The notes: generated by a model not told the origin, from the sequence alone. A stretch of 64,000 bases of DNA from Tyto alba (GCF_018691265.1 NW_024881324.1:6389730-6453729); one strand, 5' to 3'. Numbered from the stretch's first letter, positions 15,301 to 28,513 are shown. Numbers and translations: made by a program.

Positions 15301-16189
15301 CAGATCTCTAAAAAACAGAAATATAAAACATTTGAAAACACACATGAGTATGAGGAATTTATGCTGCTATAACGGTAACCCCTTCAACTCCTACAGCAGG
15401 CATTAGCCACATGCTATTAATAATAAGTTTTTTACATGAAGAAAAGGTATAGTTGCCAGCTCACCCCTAAGCAGTATAAAACACAAGAGTAAAGCACGTC
15501 TCTCCACATCTAGACATAACAGAGGAAAATGAGAAGCCCAAAAGCTCTTTCTCCTTTATTGCCTCCAGTGGACTATTTCAGTCCCCAAACTGCCTACTTA
15601 CATGCATCTCCCCAGAACTTCTTTCCTTGATGCAGCTTCATACTCTTATTTCTCCTTCCTCACCTTAGCCCAACATCCCCTCCAAGCACTCTCTTGATCA
15701 ATATAAAAATAGTTTTCTTGCCCCTGACTTCCTGCTCTTTCCCTTTAGTGTTCTGATTCCCCATTCCTTTGTTCTGTACCAATAATGTTGTCAAAATCAC
15801 ATGGTAAAAAGACACTCAAAACACCCTTCTGAGTTTAGGCAAATGTACTGTGCCATTGTACTGTTCCACATACAGCAGCAGTATTGCTTTTAAACATGTT
15901 CGCAGATCTGCATAGGATATATTTAAATTTATTACCTCTCTGAAAAAATTCAAGAGTCTTTCCAAAGCCACAAAAGAAATCAGCACAGGGTATTTCAAAA
16001 AAATGAAAAGACTTGGTAAGAGTCTGATAGCAGCATCAGACTCACAGCTTATTTCCGTACTTCTCTCAGGCTTGCCATATACTGATACAGCCCCTGCTCA
16101 GTGACCACGGAACACTTTCTTCAACCGAGTTACTCCTGGCAGTGGGTTACTTGCAATACCCTTACTCAGTCTGGCTGTATGTGATTTTG

Positions 16190-16505
16190 GCGCAAGAGCA
16201 TTTGAGACGTAACGAGCCAGAGAGCCACCAGCCCTCCCCAAACTCTGCCGGTACTGGTTTGCCAACAGGACAGATTCATAGAGTGCTCAAGAGAAGGATC
16301 GCCTGGCTAACACCACCAGTAAAGCCTCAGCCTGGGAACTGTGCACCGTCTCCTCCTGGCACACGGAAGCGGCAGCAGGGATCCTTCACAGCACTCACAG
16401 CAGCCCGTGGGGAACCAGAGCAGCACCCCACTAATGCAGGAGGGTGCTGCCGGCGTCGCGGCTGTTCACACATTGGAGCCTGTGGGAGCCCAGCAAGACC
16501 CTCCT
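16190..16505. other. GC-richer patch with scattered CpGs, unidentified
   Basis: About 300 bp with clearly higher GC than its flanks and roughly a dozen CpGs (for example the ccggcgtcgcgg stretch near 16450). A 121-codon frame crosses it, but the protein has no recognisable domain. It may be an old retroelement fragment or a small CpG-containing regulatory element. Confidence 0.4.
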
Positions 16506-17722
16506 AAACTTACAACAAGCAAGTCTCTGGACAGAAGGTTCCCTAATAGACATGTGCATACATGTGTGTGTGTGTGAGCACGTGAGCTTTACAGGGGCAG
16601 AGATTTTTTTCAGGCTGCAAAATTCTGATGATTCAGTCATGCACTGATTTAAATTTTAAACCCAGAGTCCTTAGTTTGTAGCACCTAAAGAAACAAGTTT
16701 AGGGAGATGAGATAGATAAAGAGATGCATTCAGATCCCATTCTAATGTGAGCCACTAAAAATATATGCATATGACTGTAAAACAATTTTTCACTTTTCTG
16801 TTTTAATCAGTTCTAAAAATGCTACGCTGTATGGGAGATAAAACGGAGACACTTTTTACTTCTATCTTTAGTTGGAAAACTACGTGAAAGCCTGATGAAG
16901 TATGTATTAAAGTGCTGCCTCAGGACTGAGTTAAATACTGTAAAATCATGTAGGCATGTACACATAAGTATGCCAGGATGGAAGGGTTTCCCTAAGTAAA
17001 GCAACACTTTTGTAAGAGAATTATTTCAAGGTTGTTATTAAAATACATGTAAGTAATTACGTGCTTCTCAAAACACACGTAGTGTTCAACATGCACTAAT
17101 AAAAATAAGAAACAGACACCAACTAATGATGTTTCTTATGATCACATACAGAGACAAGATTATTAGTGAGGAAACAACACATTAATAATTTCATTATTCC
17201 ACCACCACCCCCCCACCTACCCCTGGAAACATACACGCAAGTAACACATACTTTGATCTAAATATTTTCTTTCTCTGTCTCTCATTTTCTGGGCCTCAGA
17301 TTTTTGAGGTCTTATTTTTAACCACTGAGATTTTTTAAAAGGGATAGCAGTCATCTGAGACACACATGATATGCTTAAAGTGTAGTAACAATAAAGAATC
17401 CTTTTATAACACATCCAAATTTATAAACCAATAAAGCCAAGAGTTAGTGACTTTGGTGTTTTTATTTTTTTCCTTGTGCACTGATATTTATCAATAATGA
17501 AACATTTTCTAATGCTGTAAGTGGACTACACTGTGAATTATTATCCTACTTTTGATAAGGAAACATCACTTAAAGAACAACTAGGTAAAATGTAAAAAAA
17601 TAATCAAATAAAAAAAATCCTAGGCAGGATAAATCTCTAGAACTGTTTAAAATATTTTCCGCAGAAGTTAACCAGCACAGAATTTTGTGTTGACTACTTC
17701 AGTAAAATAAAGCTGAACTTAG

Positions 17723-17743
17723 TATTTATTTATTTATTTATTT
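17723..17743. repeat. (TTTA)n microsatellite
   Basis: Five tandem TATT/TTTA units in AT-rich intron sequence. Confidence 0.93.
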
Positions 17744-20700
17744 CATATAATGGTGTGAAAATAGGGTAAAGGTAAGGCTATCCTAACCCTTTAAACAGAA
17801 AATACTTTAGAAAAGTGAGTTTGGAAATGAAATAACTATACCAAACACTAAACATTGTAGGCTCATACATGTATATTGCACTTCACTGTTGACCCTCTTT
17901 TCATACTCAGGTGATAATTACCTGTCCCTCAGATTATATTAATGTGGCCTAAAACATGTTTGTTTTCCTTTCAAGCATGGTATTTTAGGTCTATGACGTT
18001 TATTGTGAAGGAGAATTACAATCAGCTGTTTACTTTAGACTCAACTTTCAGTTTTAAAAAGTCCATTTTCACCTTCAAGGTTCTTAATAATTCCAGCCTA
18101 ATACCGTGACATCTGCAGATTCTACCAGTTCCACTGAAGGTGTCAGCCTCAGTGTATCATCAGCAAAGTTCTCCTACTTTTGTTTTTCTGTTTCCATCAT
18201 TTAAAATCCCTCCAGTATGTGGGGCTGCATTCAGTAACAGGACGCATATCTTCCATTCAAATATTATTCTCCTTCATGATCACAGTGAATAGTCACACCA
18301 GTCAAGGCAACCAGATTTTATTTCAGTCTTTATTTCAGTTCTCTACCCTCACATACTTATCCTCTCCCCTGTTTCTCTTTTACATAATGCTGATTAGAAT
18401 TAAAATCCAATTTTATTTTGTCACAGGAACCTTATTTAATTTAGAGCTTATAAAGCATCTCACACATTTCAGCACGCTAACAACCACTAGCAATATTGTT
18501 TTTCTTTCAAACAAGTCCGGAAAACCATGTTACCTGCTTGTGTAGTATCTAATGGATTACATAATTTACAGTTAAAACCACATTAAACTTTGTGAGCCAC
18601 TGTAGAATTGAACTACAACTTTGACAAACTGAGAGAGGAATGAAGCAGCTTTGCAAGTATTTTCACAGTTTTCTTCCCCAGTATTACCAAAAGCACAGAG
18701 GCTCCAGTGTAATAATACACCTGCAAGAGCAAAAACCATGAAGTTGGAACTTGCTTTTCTGAAACAGCATGCCTAATGAATGTTGTTATGGCATTCTCTA
18801 ACTTCAGTAACATGCATTTTCTGAGCAATAACGAAGCTGTGTCTTTCTTTTCCCCATGTTATATCCATGATCTCAAAACTACAAAGGTCTTGGGTAGTTC
18901 CAAACTTTCATAAAACAGAATGGAGTTGGGAGCACTCTGTCTAAAGACACTAACTGACCTAATTTTAATCTCCAGAGTTACTTGGCAAAATACCAGAGAG
19001 AGATGTAGAAACTATTATAACCAGGGTACATTTAAAACCCTTGCTTGGAGATTCAATCCATAAAGCCTAAAGTCTATGTACCTATAACCACAATAAAGAT
19101 ATGAGCCAAGCCACTGAAACTGCTATGTTATCAAAGTTTACAGATTGCTTTTTGTTCTGCAAAACAATTTTTAAAGAAGTGATCAGAAACCAGTGAACTG
19201 TTCTCTTTGACCTTGAGTTATTCAGTGCATCACTCTCTTAGAAAAGGTCCTGAAAAAAAATATTGTGCCCCAGCCAGATTTCTTGATAGAATCGTAACTG
19301 GTGTTCATTACGCTCTTGCGTCCGTGCCCTGAAAGGTCTGAAAGGGCAGAAGTGACTATACAGGCTTGACAAGTTTTCCACTTCCTATAGCTAACTCATT
19401 CCTACTAATATTATTCTTGTCTTTCTTATCACATCTATAAGGAAGCACACAAAATCATTTGGGGATTAGCTAGTCTTTTTGACCTAATCTACCTGAATCA
19501 CTCTGTTAAAAGAGAATCACTGTTTTACTTTAACTACTGATACATGTGCATTTCATTATTTAGCTTGGTTTAAGAAATTACTTTCTAATACTTTTTGATC
19601 CACACATGGAAAATGTCACTCAGTGTACAATGTGTTATATTCAGCAGTTTACCTCAATGTTCCAGGATGGTGGACATTTTTTTCCCCACTCCAATTAACA
19701 ACAGATTTATAAATTCATAATTCATATTGGATACTCATCAGTCTTTTGTATACTCAATGATTCTTACATATATGTATAAGAAAATATATAACTTTACGTA
19801 CCTTTACTAATCATATTAATCTAGAAAATGATTGCAAACTTAAAGTGATCCTGTCTTCAGGACTATGGCAACACAAACAGTCATGGTTTAGTCTATTTTA
19901 CATTTTAAGTAGAGATTCTTGTTTATGAAAAAATACAAACATTTTCCAAAAAACAGCATAGGATCTTCATAAGATCATCTGTCAACCTATCTGAAAATAA
20001 TTTCTTGAAGAATCCATTTTCAATTAAACCATGGGCACTGCTATTTCTTCTTTCTCTCCTCCCATATAATTTCAGCTATGTAATACACACTCTTCAAACT
20101 CATGCATTCTACAAATATTAATGTATTCTATTTCTTCTGCTACATTTCAGTTCTTTAGTTTAGGATTAATGTTTGTTATTCCTGTCATTTTTCATAATAA
20201 AATCTTCCCCTTAGCAGAGGAAAAATTATGCAAATTTTATTCTGAAGACTTTCACAAAGAAATACTTAATTTCAAAAAAGACCTTCAACACTTCACATCC
20301 TGATGTTCCTTAAATTGGGTTTACTTTGTAAATGCTTCGTCTCACTTCTGGTATATTTTTACGTCTGAAATTCAAATGGAAATTTCATAATCTATATGAG
20401 ATGGGTATTTTCTAAGGATGCCAGTGTAACTGATTAGGAAGACTGTTTAACTCAAAAAGATTTTGTAGAACAAAAGTATCCAACAGCAACTTGGCCTGGG
20501 GTACCAGCCACAGTTCAAATTAGACTGACACTAAATCAGAAATAAAGTGATTGGTCACAAGGGTCTGACCGATTTTGAATATATATATAGTTATTGCACC
20601 CAGTTATGCAATAATGTAAACCAGAATGGACTGCAAGCTACATTTTGGTAATGAATGTAATTTTTATATATGTGTGTTAAACCCAGGTCATATATGGGCT

Positions 20701-20761
20701 TACATATATCTATATTGTCATGGTTTGAATCTGGTCGGCAACCAACCCCCACAGCTGGTCA

Positions 20762-20779
20762 CCCTCCCTCCCCCTCCCC
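20762..20779 (-). other. Potential G-quadruplex in the LTR 3' part
   Basis: The minus strand reads GGGGAGGGGGAGGGAGGG: four runs of three or more G separated by single A loops, which fits the canonical G-quadruplex pattern. It lies on the sense strand of both the LTR and CDKAL1. Confidence 0.7.
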
Positions 20780-21008
20780 ACCGGGGAATGGGGGAGGGAA
20801 TTAGCGGGGTGAAGGGAGACTCGCAGGCTGAGAGAGGAACAGTTTAATAATGGCAATAAAATGAGAACAATGATGATGATAGGAAAAAAAGGAAATATAT
20901 GAACAGGCAATGCACAATGCAATTGCTCACTACCCGCTGACCAGTATCCAGCCCGTTCCAGCCAGCGACCCCGAGATACCAAGATCCCGCAATTGTAATC
21001 CCAGAAGC

Positions 21009-21063
21009 GAGAGAGAGAGAGAGAGAGGGAGAGAGAGAGAGGGAGAGAGAGGGAGAGAGAGAG
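21009..21063. repeat. (GA)n / GGGA microsatellite inside the solo LTR
   Basis: About 55 bp of GA dinucleotides are interrupted by GGGA units. The tract lies just after the TATA-like region of the LTR in element orientation. It is long enough to open several spurious reading frames. Confidence 0.95.
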
Positions 21064-22889
21064 CCCCTTCCCGCCCACCCCTCCTCTATACAGTGAGCAT
21101 GACGTCCCATGATATGGAATATTTCACTGGCCAGTTTGGGGCTGGTGCTCTGGCCGTGCTCCCTCCCTGCTCCCTGTGCCCTTGCGCACGGGCAGGACAC
21201 GGGGAGTCGGAGAGTCCTTGAAGTCTCAGCAGCAGCTAAAAACATCAGGGTGCTATCAGCATTCTTCTCATACCAAACCCAAAGCTGAATCCAAAACAGC
21301 ACTCATCTAGTCCCTGAAAAGGAATATTAACTCTATTTCAGCCCAAACCAGGACATATATCTATATCTATATATCTAGATACACCCCACCCCCCTGCCAT
21401 AACTGACCCATCTGCAGTGCACTCTTTTCCTTTTTATAATCTGGTGAGATGCCTGTGTGCTCTATTGCACAACAGCAGCCTTGAAAGCACCAGGTTTTCC
21501 AGCACCCCAGAAAGAGGAAGAGCAGATGAGAAGTGCTCCAGAAGGTACAGTGTGGTACGGCTAGTAAGCGGCAAACAGTGCTCCAGTGCTTGCTGTGTAG
21601 GAGAGACCACTCGTGTACCCACAGCACACAAGCTCACTAGACACACAAAAACTGCCCTCGCTGTTTTACCTTAATGTATTATTCAGCCCTCCACTCTACT
21701 TCCAGTTTTTCAGCAAATGCAAGTTCCATGTGGGTTTTTACCCCAGTGACCAGAGGTGCGGGTGCAGCAACGAAAACAGCAGAAGATACAAGTTCCAGAG
21801 CACTCGGTGACCTGATCAACTGTGATGGCTTTGAAGGAGCGTGTTTGGATTTTCAAAGACAGATGAAGTTCAGGAAAGGGTCACCAAGAACCCATCTCAG
21901 GATACTGCAGCATCCTTTTCTTCTATAGCACAATTTATGGGCCATCATAAATGTCACAGGATTTGCAAACAATGGACAAGCTTAGTTACCTCCATGATAT
22001 AAAAAAAAATAATGAAAATCAAATGCACATTAAAAAACTTTAAAGGCAAACTGCAGATATAAAAAAGTAAGAAAACTATATTGGTAAGTCTGTAGCATTT
22101 TAAAAAATAAATAAATTCTAAACTGGACTTACGGCACTGGCAAATTCTATTCCTGGAGTCTAAAATAACAGTTACAGATAGCCACAAAACTAATACACTT
22201 AACCAGAGCCTACTTTGCTCAGCAACAAAGACAGCGAAGTAGTAAAGCTTAAACGATTTCAGTGTCATAAATAATATTGGACCTGGATAGGTTCTTCATT
22301 TGGTATCTGTGCTAAGTCACGAACTATTATATCTAAGCCACGTACTCATTTGAGGAAGTCTGGAATTGCCAAAGTTAAGAGGTTTTTTTTTAGAAACTAG
22401 CAGATTTTTCTGTTCTGCTGCATATATCCAATTTCAGGGATTAAGTTATGGGCAATACTCCCTTATATCTACAACTACTGGCACGGTTTCCAACTCTGAG
22501 CAGACTGGTTCATAAAGTGTACTAAAATTCTGAATTAACAAGAGAGAAAAATTTCTAGTGTTGCAGAAGCTGGGTAACTGCAATTCAAGTAAATGGTACA
22601 AAAAGACACAGTTAAAACTTCTTCCATTGTTCTTCCACTTCATTATGAGCCAGCGAAGAGGACGGAAGGACAAAGAATTCACAAATGTGACATCCAGTTG
22701 CCATAGAGGTCCCTTCTGTATGAGCTTGTGTGAGTGGGTTCTGTAGGCGCCCATGGATTTGGCTGGCATTGTAACAGAAAACAGCAGGCCAAAGATGGTA
22801 ACATTACCTGCTGAAAACGCAACATATGAAAATTTTCCAAGTACTAACATGCTCTGTAGACTAGTGCTCCTGCTGAATCTGCAGTAACT

Positions 22890-23110
22890 AACAAACTCAG
22901 GACACCAACAGTCTCTTCAACCTGCCCAAGGCCAGTATGATCAACAACAAAGAGACTCGGACCACATCCAAGAGGGTGGTGGCTCCTACATGCAGATGAA
23001 GACTGCGGGATTCCATTGGAACCTAAAGGAACAAAGACCCCTCTGAGGGACTGTCCAAGGACTCACACCTCAAATCCACACCTGAGCACACCGTGGAGCA
23101 CACAAACGGA
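22890..23110. other. Unidentified moderately GC-rich segment
   Basis: This segment differs in composition from the AT-rich flanks and looks like part of a dispersed repeat (phrases such as CCCCTCTGAGGGACTGTCC near 23038). I could not assign it to a family and see no coding frame across it. Confidence 0.3.
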
Positions 23111-26084
23111 TGCCAGTGACGAAATGAATGTGTTGTACAAATAGTTACCTGCTCTTAACAAAAATGGCTTGGTTCTACTAATAACAGAAGCTCAATGAGG
23201 AAAAGGTGTTTGAAGAAATTTTGTTTCTCTCTCTGCCTCACTTCAATCCCCTATCAGGGAAGAGGGAATTTACAAAACAGCCCTTAAACTTCCTGCAACA
23301 CTCTGACTTGAAGTCCCACATCAGAGTACATAATTCACAATCACTGGTAAAGGAAAAAGTTGTACAATTTGCAGCTTTTATTCCCTTCGTGACATCTGTC
23401 TTACTGATCCAGTCTTTGTAATCAATGGCAGAGGCTTCCAATATACTCCATGTATGTGCATATCCATGCAGTTTGCAGTGTGACATAAATGTAGAAGAAG
23501 TAAAAGAAATGCATGCATTGAGTTTATCCTGATGCCATTTTACATGTAGTTCTCTTGAAGAACAATATTATAATCTTGAAAATTTCAATGAACTAAGTTT
23601 AGGTAGGAAATACAGAAGAATTCTATAGTTCTCTGCATTTTAGAAGCAAGTGCAATGGATGCTAAACCATAAGAGCCCACACACACAAAAAAAGAAAAAA
23701 CTCCATGGCACCATTAAACTTGTTTCACTAAAATACATTTCCATTTTTTGAGTTTTGAATTTTTTTGAGAAAAAGATTTATAGTGAAAGGAGAAACTTAA
23801 CTGAGATGCTGATCACATATATTTACATTAGAGGTAATTCTTTTCTCCCTTAAAATCAGAGAACCTTCCTTCCCTTCTATTCAGTGCATGAGTATATGGT
23901 ATACAAAACTCCTGATGCTATTTCAGCTTCTTTGCAACTAAAATCTCAGAATCGCATCAGGGTTTACAGACAGACTCACAGGGGAAGGAGGGTGGGTAAT
24001 GAATGCTCATGGCCATTACAAATCTTACAGGACTACACTTTCCTAAAAGTAATTTTTTTATATTGGACGTTCAACATGTGGACTGTACATGGCTACAAAT
24101 ATCAACCCACAAAATTAAAATACATTAGTGGTGGTTTCAGAATCCTTGAAAATGCTGTAACTATTTCTGGCTTGACTGTGAAGTTTAGAACGAACTCTGC
24201 CTCTTCCTCCACATGTACATTCTCCATATTTTATTTTCCAGTGCCCTTTAATTCTTTTTCTTAGCAACATGGCCTAGATCGAACCCATAGCTGTACATGT
24301 ACTTTAAGATTTTCAGACTGAATTTCTATAAAGTTTGTGAGGAAGCTGTTGGTAATTTTCATTCTAATCAGTTTCCGCTGTAAAAACAAAGCAAAATTCA
24401 AATAAGTAGAATGCCAACTTGGTTTCCCAAGTGGATTTCCAGTCTAGCTTTGAATTTTGACTTGCTTTCTCAAGCAAGACAGTCATGTTCCTTGAAAGTG
24501 TAAGACTTCTACCAGGTGCCTGAAGTACACCAGTGAAAGATTTGAGAGCCACAGCTCCAGGCTAGAGTCTTGTCCTTTCTCAGGGGTCTGACTCTGCACA
24601 GCCCAGCTATGACCCTCCAATTCAACTCATCTCCCAGATTCAGCTACGAACAGAATTTTCAGCAGCTCCATAGACAGATCATTTATGACTTTCCAAAAGG
24701 GTACAACCCATTTTAAAACCTACCAGCTCAACCGTCTTCCACCACAAGAAAAACACATTTTCATTTCAGCACTTGGTCAAATAACAAAGTAGTTTGAACT
24801 TGAACTGAATCTAGCTCTAAAATAAATCTTGCTTTCACCTTTTGTAAAATTCTACTTAGTAGCTTTGTCTAACCAAAAAGAAACCAAACCCCAACAACCC
24901 AAACCCCAAACTATTCACAGGTAATTACTTTCCTTTGAATTCATCACACAAACCCACAGTTCTGGCTGCACATTGACTGGTGAGCACTGTGGTAGATTTA
25001 CAGATACAGCATAAAAGAAGTCAAACATTTTGATACAGGGAAAAGGAGGAACAAGGCTTTCACAGGTCAGTCAGTCTATATAGTTCCTGGAAAAATAGGG
25101 AGGAAAATATGCAAAACTATTTGTAAGCATCCAGAAAGTAATACAAAGAGCCAACACCGATTTGCCAGTGACCAAGAGCTATATCAATCAAAATGAATCC
25201 CATCAGAGAATAACTGGTCTTGCAGATATGAGAAAGCATAGCTGTCTTGATGGTTTGTAAGGCTTTCTTCAGTACCTCACATGTTGTTTGCATAACAAAA
25301 CATAAGGAATCATGGTGTAAATAAAACTACCAGAGAGAAGTACAAAACTTGCTGCAAAATGTTAGCTTGGAATACTTCAATAGTTCACTGACAAATATGA
25401 AGGATTATATATTGCTTGTTTTTCCTTCATGGCCCGCCTTCTCCTCCAGCTTTCACATTTCTAACTCTCTGGTCCCAAACTTGCTGTAAAAGCCTTCACT
25501 CGGGTCTTTATCCTTGCAGAGTAGCAAGTAGTAAATAAAAGTGTACTGTTAAGAAAACAAAGTGTGGTACAGAGGTTCAGCAGTCAAACTCAGTCATTAA
25601 TCAGTCTTGGCTTCTGTTACACATGAAGTACATGCTGCATGCTACACCATGCATTATTGCATGTGCTGGCAGGGGGTGTCAGGGGCCAAGCATCTTTGAT
25701 ACACTAGAAGCAGTTATCACAGCTGCATCTAACTCCTGGGGCACTTAATGCCATTTAGTCACAGCACTTAACAAGGGAGCTCAAAGGCGGTGATGGGAGA
25801 CTACAGTAGCAGTACTGTCGAATAAGTAGCATTGTTCCTTTTCTTACTCACTTTTCTTTCATTTTAATTTCCTCTTCTCCCACCTCCTGATCTCCCCAGA
25901 TCTCTTCCCTAATTTTAGAAGAATATCCCTCCATATTCCCACTGTATGGTCTTTGGGTTTGTCGCCATTAAGCTATGGCAAGAAGTATTGCTGATTCTGC
26001 TATGTCCGTAAGTATTAGAAATAAGGGAGTTGGTCCCTTCCTTTCTGGGCATTTAAATCACATTAACTAATCAACACCATCCAG

Positions 26085-26120
26085 AATTGCACTCACCTGC
26101 GAGTGCTTAACAGTGCAATT
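26085..26120. repeat. Overlapping inverted repeats with two alternative stems
   Basis: AATTGCACT (26085-26093) pairs perfectly with AGTGCAATT (26112-26120). Within it, GCACTC (26089-26094) can instead pair with GAGTGC (26101-26106). The two stems share bases and exclude one another. A CACCTG E-box lies in the spacer. Confidence 0.9.
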
Positions 26121-27103
26121 GGTTCTCTCGCATATCACAGAGAACATGAGACTCTATTTTAAAGTTCTTTCTAAATCCATCCCAGACAGCAGATGAATTC
26201 CTTCCTTGCCCTAGCTCTGACCCTGGCTTCCCCAGGCACACTGTGCCACATCAGTACTCACTAAAGCCTGAAGCACACACGCTCCAAGGCAAGAGCAGCC
26301 TTCAATTGTCATCTCTCCTCACTGTCTGCCCAACAGAGAGCTTACCAGCCTTTTCTTTGATGGTACAACTGCAAGATTCAGCTGTGCTTCCTTTCCTTTG
26401 GAGTTGTGGACAGAGCAGGTGTCCCTTGCACAAGCAATGACATTCCAGTTGCTGTCCTGTTTCTTGGAGTTAAAAAGTGCTGAGAGGAGAGGACAGGTCA
26501 TATTGCGTGATGTAGGAATGTGGTTATCTTTCAGTCAGCCAGGGACAGTTTGGTGACACGTAGACAACTATTTATTTTGAACAGGTAAGAGCACATGAGC
26601 TACCACAGAAGATTCAGCTGTTCATGTGCGCAGGTTCAGAACTACAAAACCTGTATCCATCCAGCAAGGGAGGAGTTAAACATCATACTGTATCTGCTGG
26701 TACCCAGGAATACCTGTATCTAGTGCCTTGCAGAATTTTAATTGGTGAACACAGATAAGGGGATCTGCACCCACTGAGTCATGAAAGGTTGTTAAGAAAC
26801 TTCTTGGAGACCTCTTAGAGGGAAGCAAGCGCAGAGCAGCCTAAGAAAAATAAGTAGCCATCATAGAATAAAGGCATAAAATACAAGATGGTTGGTTTGC
26901 TCCCACAGAAATGGTCAAATAGAACTTATCTGACAGATGACACTGAGAAAGTACATATGGCATCATGCCATTCTTATAGAAAAAATAAAATCTCTTAGTG
27001 CATTATGTACTACTCCTACAACTGGTAAATATAGTGACAGATCTAAGTGATGGTTTGATTAAATGGAGGGAGATACAATGTCTGATCACAGATTCTTTAT
27101 TTA

Positions 27104-27118
27104 TTTTTTTTTTTTTTT
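27104..27118. repeat. Poly(T) run
   Basis: About 15 T, preceded by TTTA units. Similar homopolymers occur at 43341-43355 and 44212-44222 (T) and 37535-37548 (A). Confidence 0.93.
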
Positions 27119-28425
27119 CAGTAATGATAGGTATATTTAACATATAAAATGCCCAGTATATAGATGAATGAGGTTTTAGATTTGGGAGGAGTTTTGCCTG
27201 GATGCAGTATTTGAGGGGGAATGGATGGCAGAGGGGCAAACCACCTCCGGTGTGGTTGGATGGACACAGTATGTTCCTACAGAGAAGAAACAGAAAACAG
27301 GCATGCCTGTCCTTGAACCAAAAGCAACTGCTAGCCCAGGGCAAGTACTGCTTGGGATGAAGGCTGCTGAAAAATTAGCTTTTGGAGACACTGTCCACCA
27401 TGGACATGGCAAGCCCACCATGCCCTTCATGTACTGAAAGACTCTAGTAACTCACCGCTATACAACATAAGGGAAAATATCCTGTACCTACCTCTATTTT
27501 TGAAGCAAATTATATTTGAGATCAAACAGTAGCTCAGTTATGAAGTTTGTAACTTGGCTATTCACCTTGGTACAGTAAGCACAGTGCTTAATACAACTAA
27601 TACAGAAACAAAAATTTAAGGAGACACTTCAGAGGAATTAAAGGAAAGGTTCAGTAGTTGACTGACATGTAATTTTCTAGCTGGGAGCCGGTAATTATTT
27701 GATGATATATAGAAAGCAAAAAGGACAGAGATTGTAAGAGAAAGTGAATACATAGTCTTTTATCTAGACATCACAATGCTTTTTTTTGAGAAATCTAATA
27801 ATTACACCAATAATTGAAACTAAATTTCTTACGCTACTGAAAATACATATAGAAAGATTGGAACCCACACTGCAGTTGAGGGCAGGGTAATCATGAAGCT
27901 GCAGTCACATTACTGCTCTCAAAACAGCTGCCACCTCCTATTCTCAGTAGAGATGAATCTAATTGTACCTTACTATTGGTCCCTCTTTTTAAAATGGCTA
28001 TTTCCTCACGTTGCTTCCATGCGGAAATCAAGCTGATCCAGAGATGATGACGTCCCCTGATGCTTTCAGAAATTGTGAGGGACCAAATCTCAAGGACAGA
28101 GAGAGAAATCTCCTCATAAGTTCCCAGACAAGTAATACCTAACTTGAAAAATAAAGGACAGAGAAATTACAATAATCAGGAACATAAGATGTTACAGATC
28201 CCTAATTTTAGAGAAAAAGACTAATTTTTACATTTAGAATTAAAGCATTCTGATCCTTTGCAATGCAGCTAAATTTAAAATCCCTACCACACACATCTAA
28301 ATAATGTTCTCTTACATTGCTTATTAAAGAATTTATCTGGTTAGAATCTGTAATTTGAGTCACACAACTACCAGCACTATCAGTTTTACGACTGAATGCA
28401 ACAGGGAAATGGAGAAATCAAAATC

Positions 28426-28453
28426 AATAATAATGATGATGATGATGATGATG

Positions 28454-28513
<60 letters not shown>

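Larger units (their letters stand above)
20716..21355 (-). mobile_element. Solo LTR of a common avian endogenous retrovirus family (ERVL-like by TSD)
   Basis: In minus orientation this 640-bp element begins TGTCCTGGTTTGGGCTGAAA and ends CAAACCATGACA. The flanks carry TATAT on both sides (20711-20715 and 21356-21360), consistent with a 5-bp target-site duplication, although the flanking DNA is itself TA-rich. In element orientation the order is a GACGTCAT (CRE-like) site near 21099-21109, a TATA-like stretch near 21087-21093, a long CT tract (21009-21063), the block GTGAGCAATTGCATTGTGCA, ATTAAA (20848-20843) and a G-rich 3' part. This layout matches a solo LTR I recognise from many bird genomes. 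No internal retroviral genes are present. It is also in the sense direction of CDKAL1. The family name is not certain; the 5-bp duplication favours the ERVL/ERV3 group. Confidence 0.85.

Noticed and set aside
16142..16507. 121-codon ORF in the GC patch
   Set aside because: Open because of local GC content. The protein is low-complexity and basic with no known domain. The patch itself is reported, not the ORF.
18180..18545. 121-codon plus-strand ORF rich in Phe, Leu and Ser
   Set aside because: Composition simply mirrors T-rich DNA; no family resemblance and no splice-site support.
20844..21302. 152-codon and 122-codon minus-strand ORFs with Ser-Leu runs
   Set aside because: They are translations of the CT microsatellite inside the solo LTR.
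25648..25663. CATGCA-TTAT-TGCATG hairpin
   Set aside because: A short alternating purine-pyrimidine palindrome expected by chance in 64 kb.
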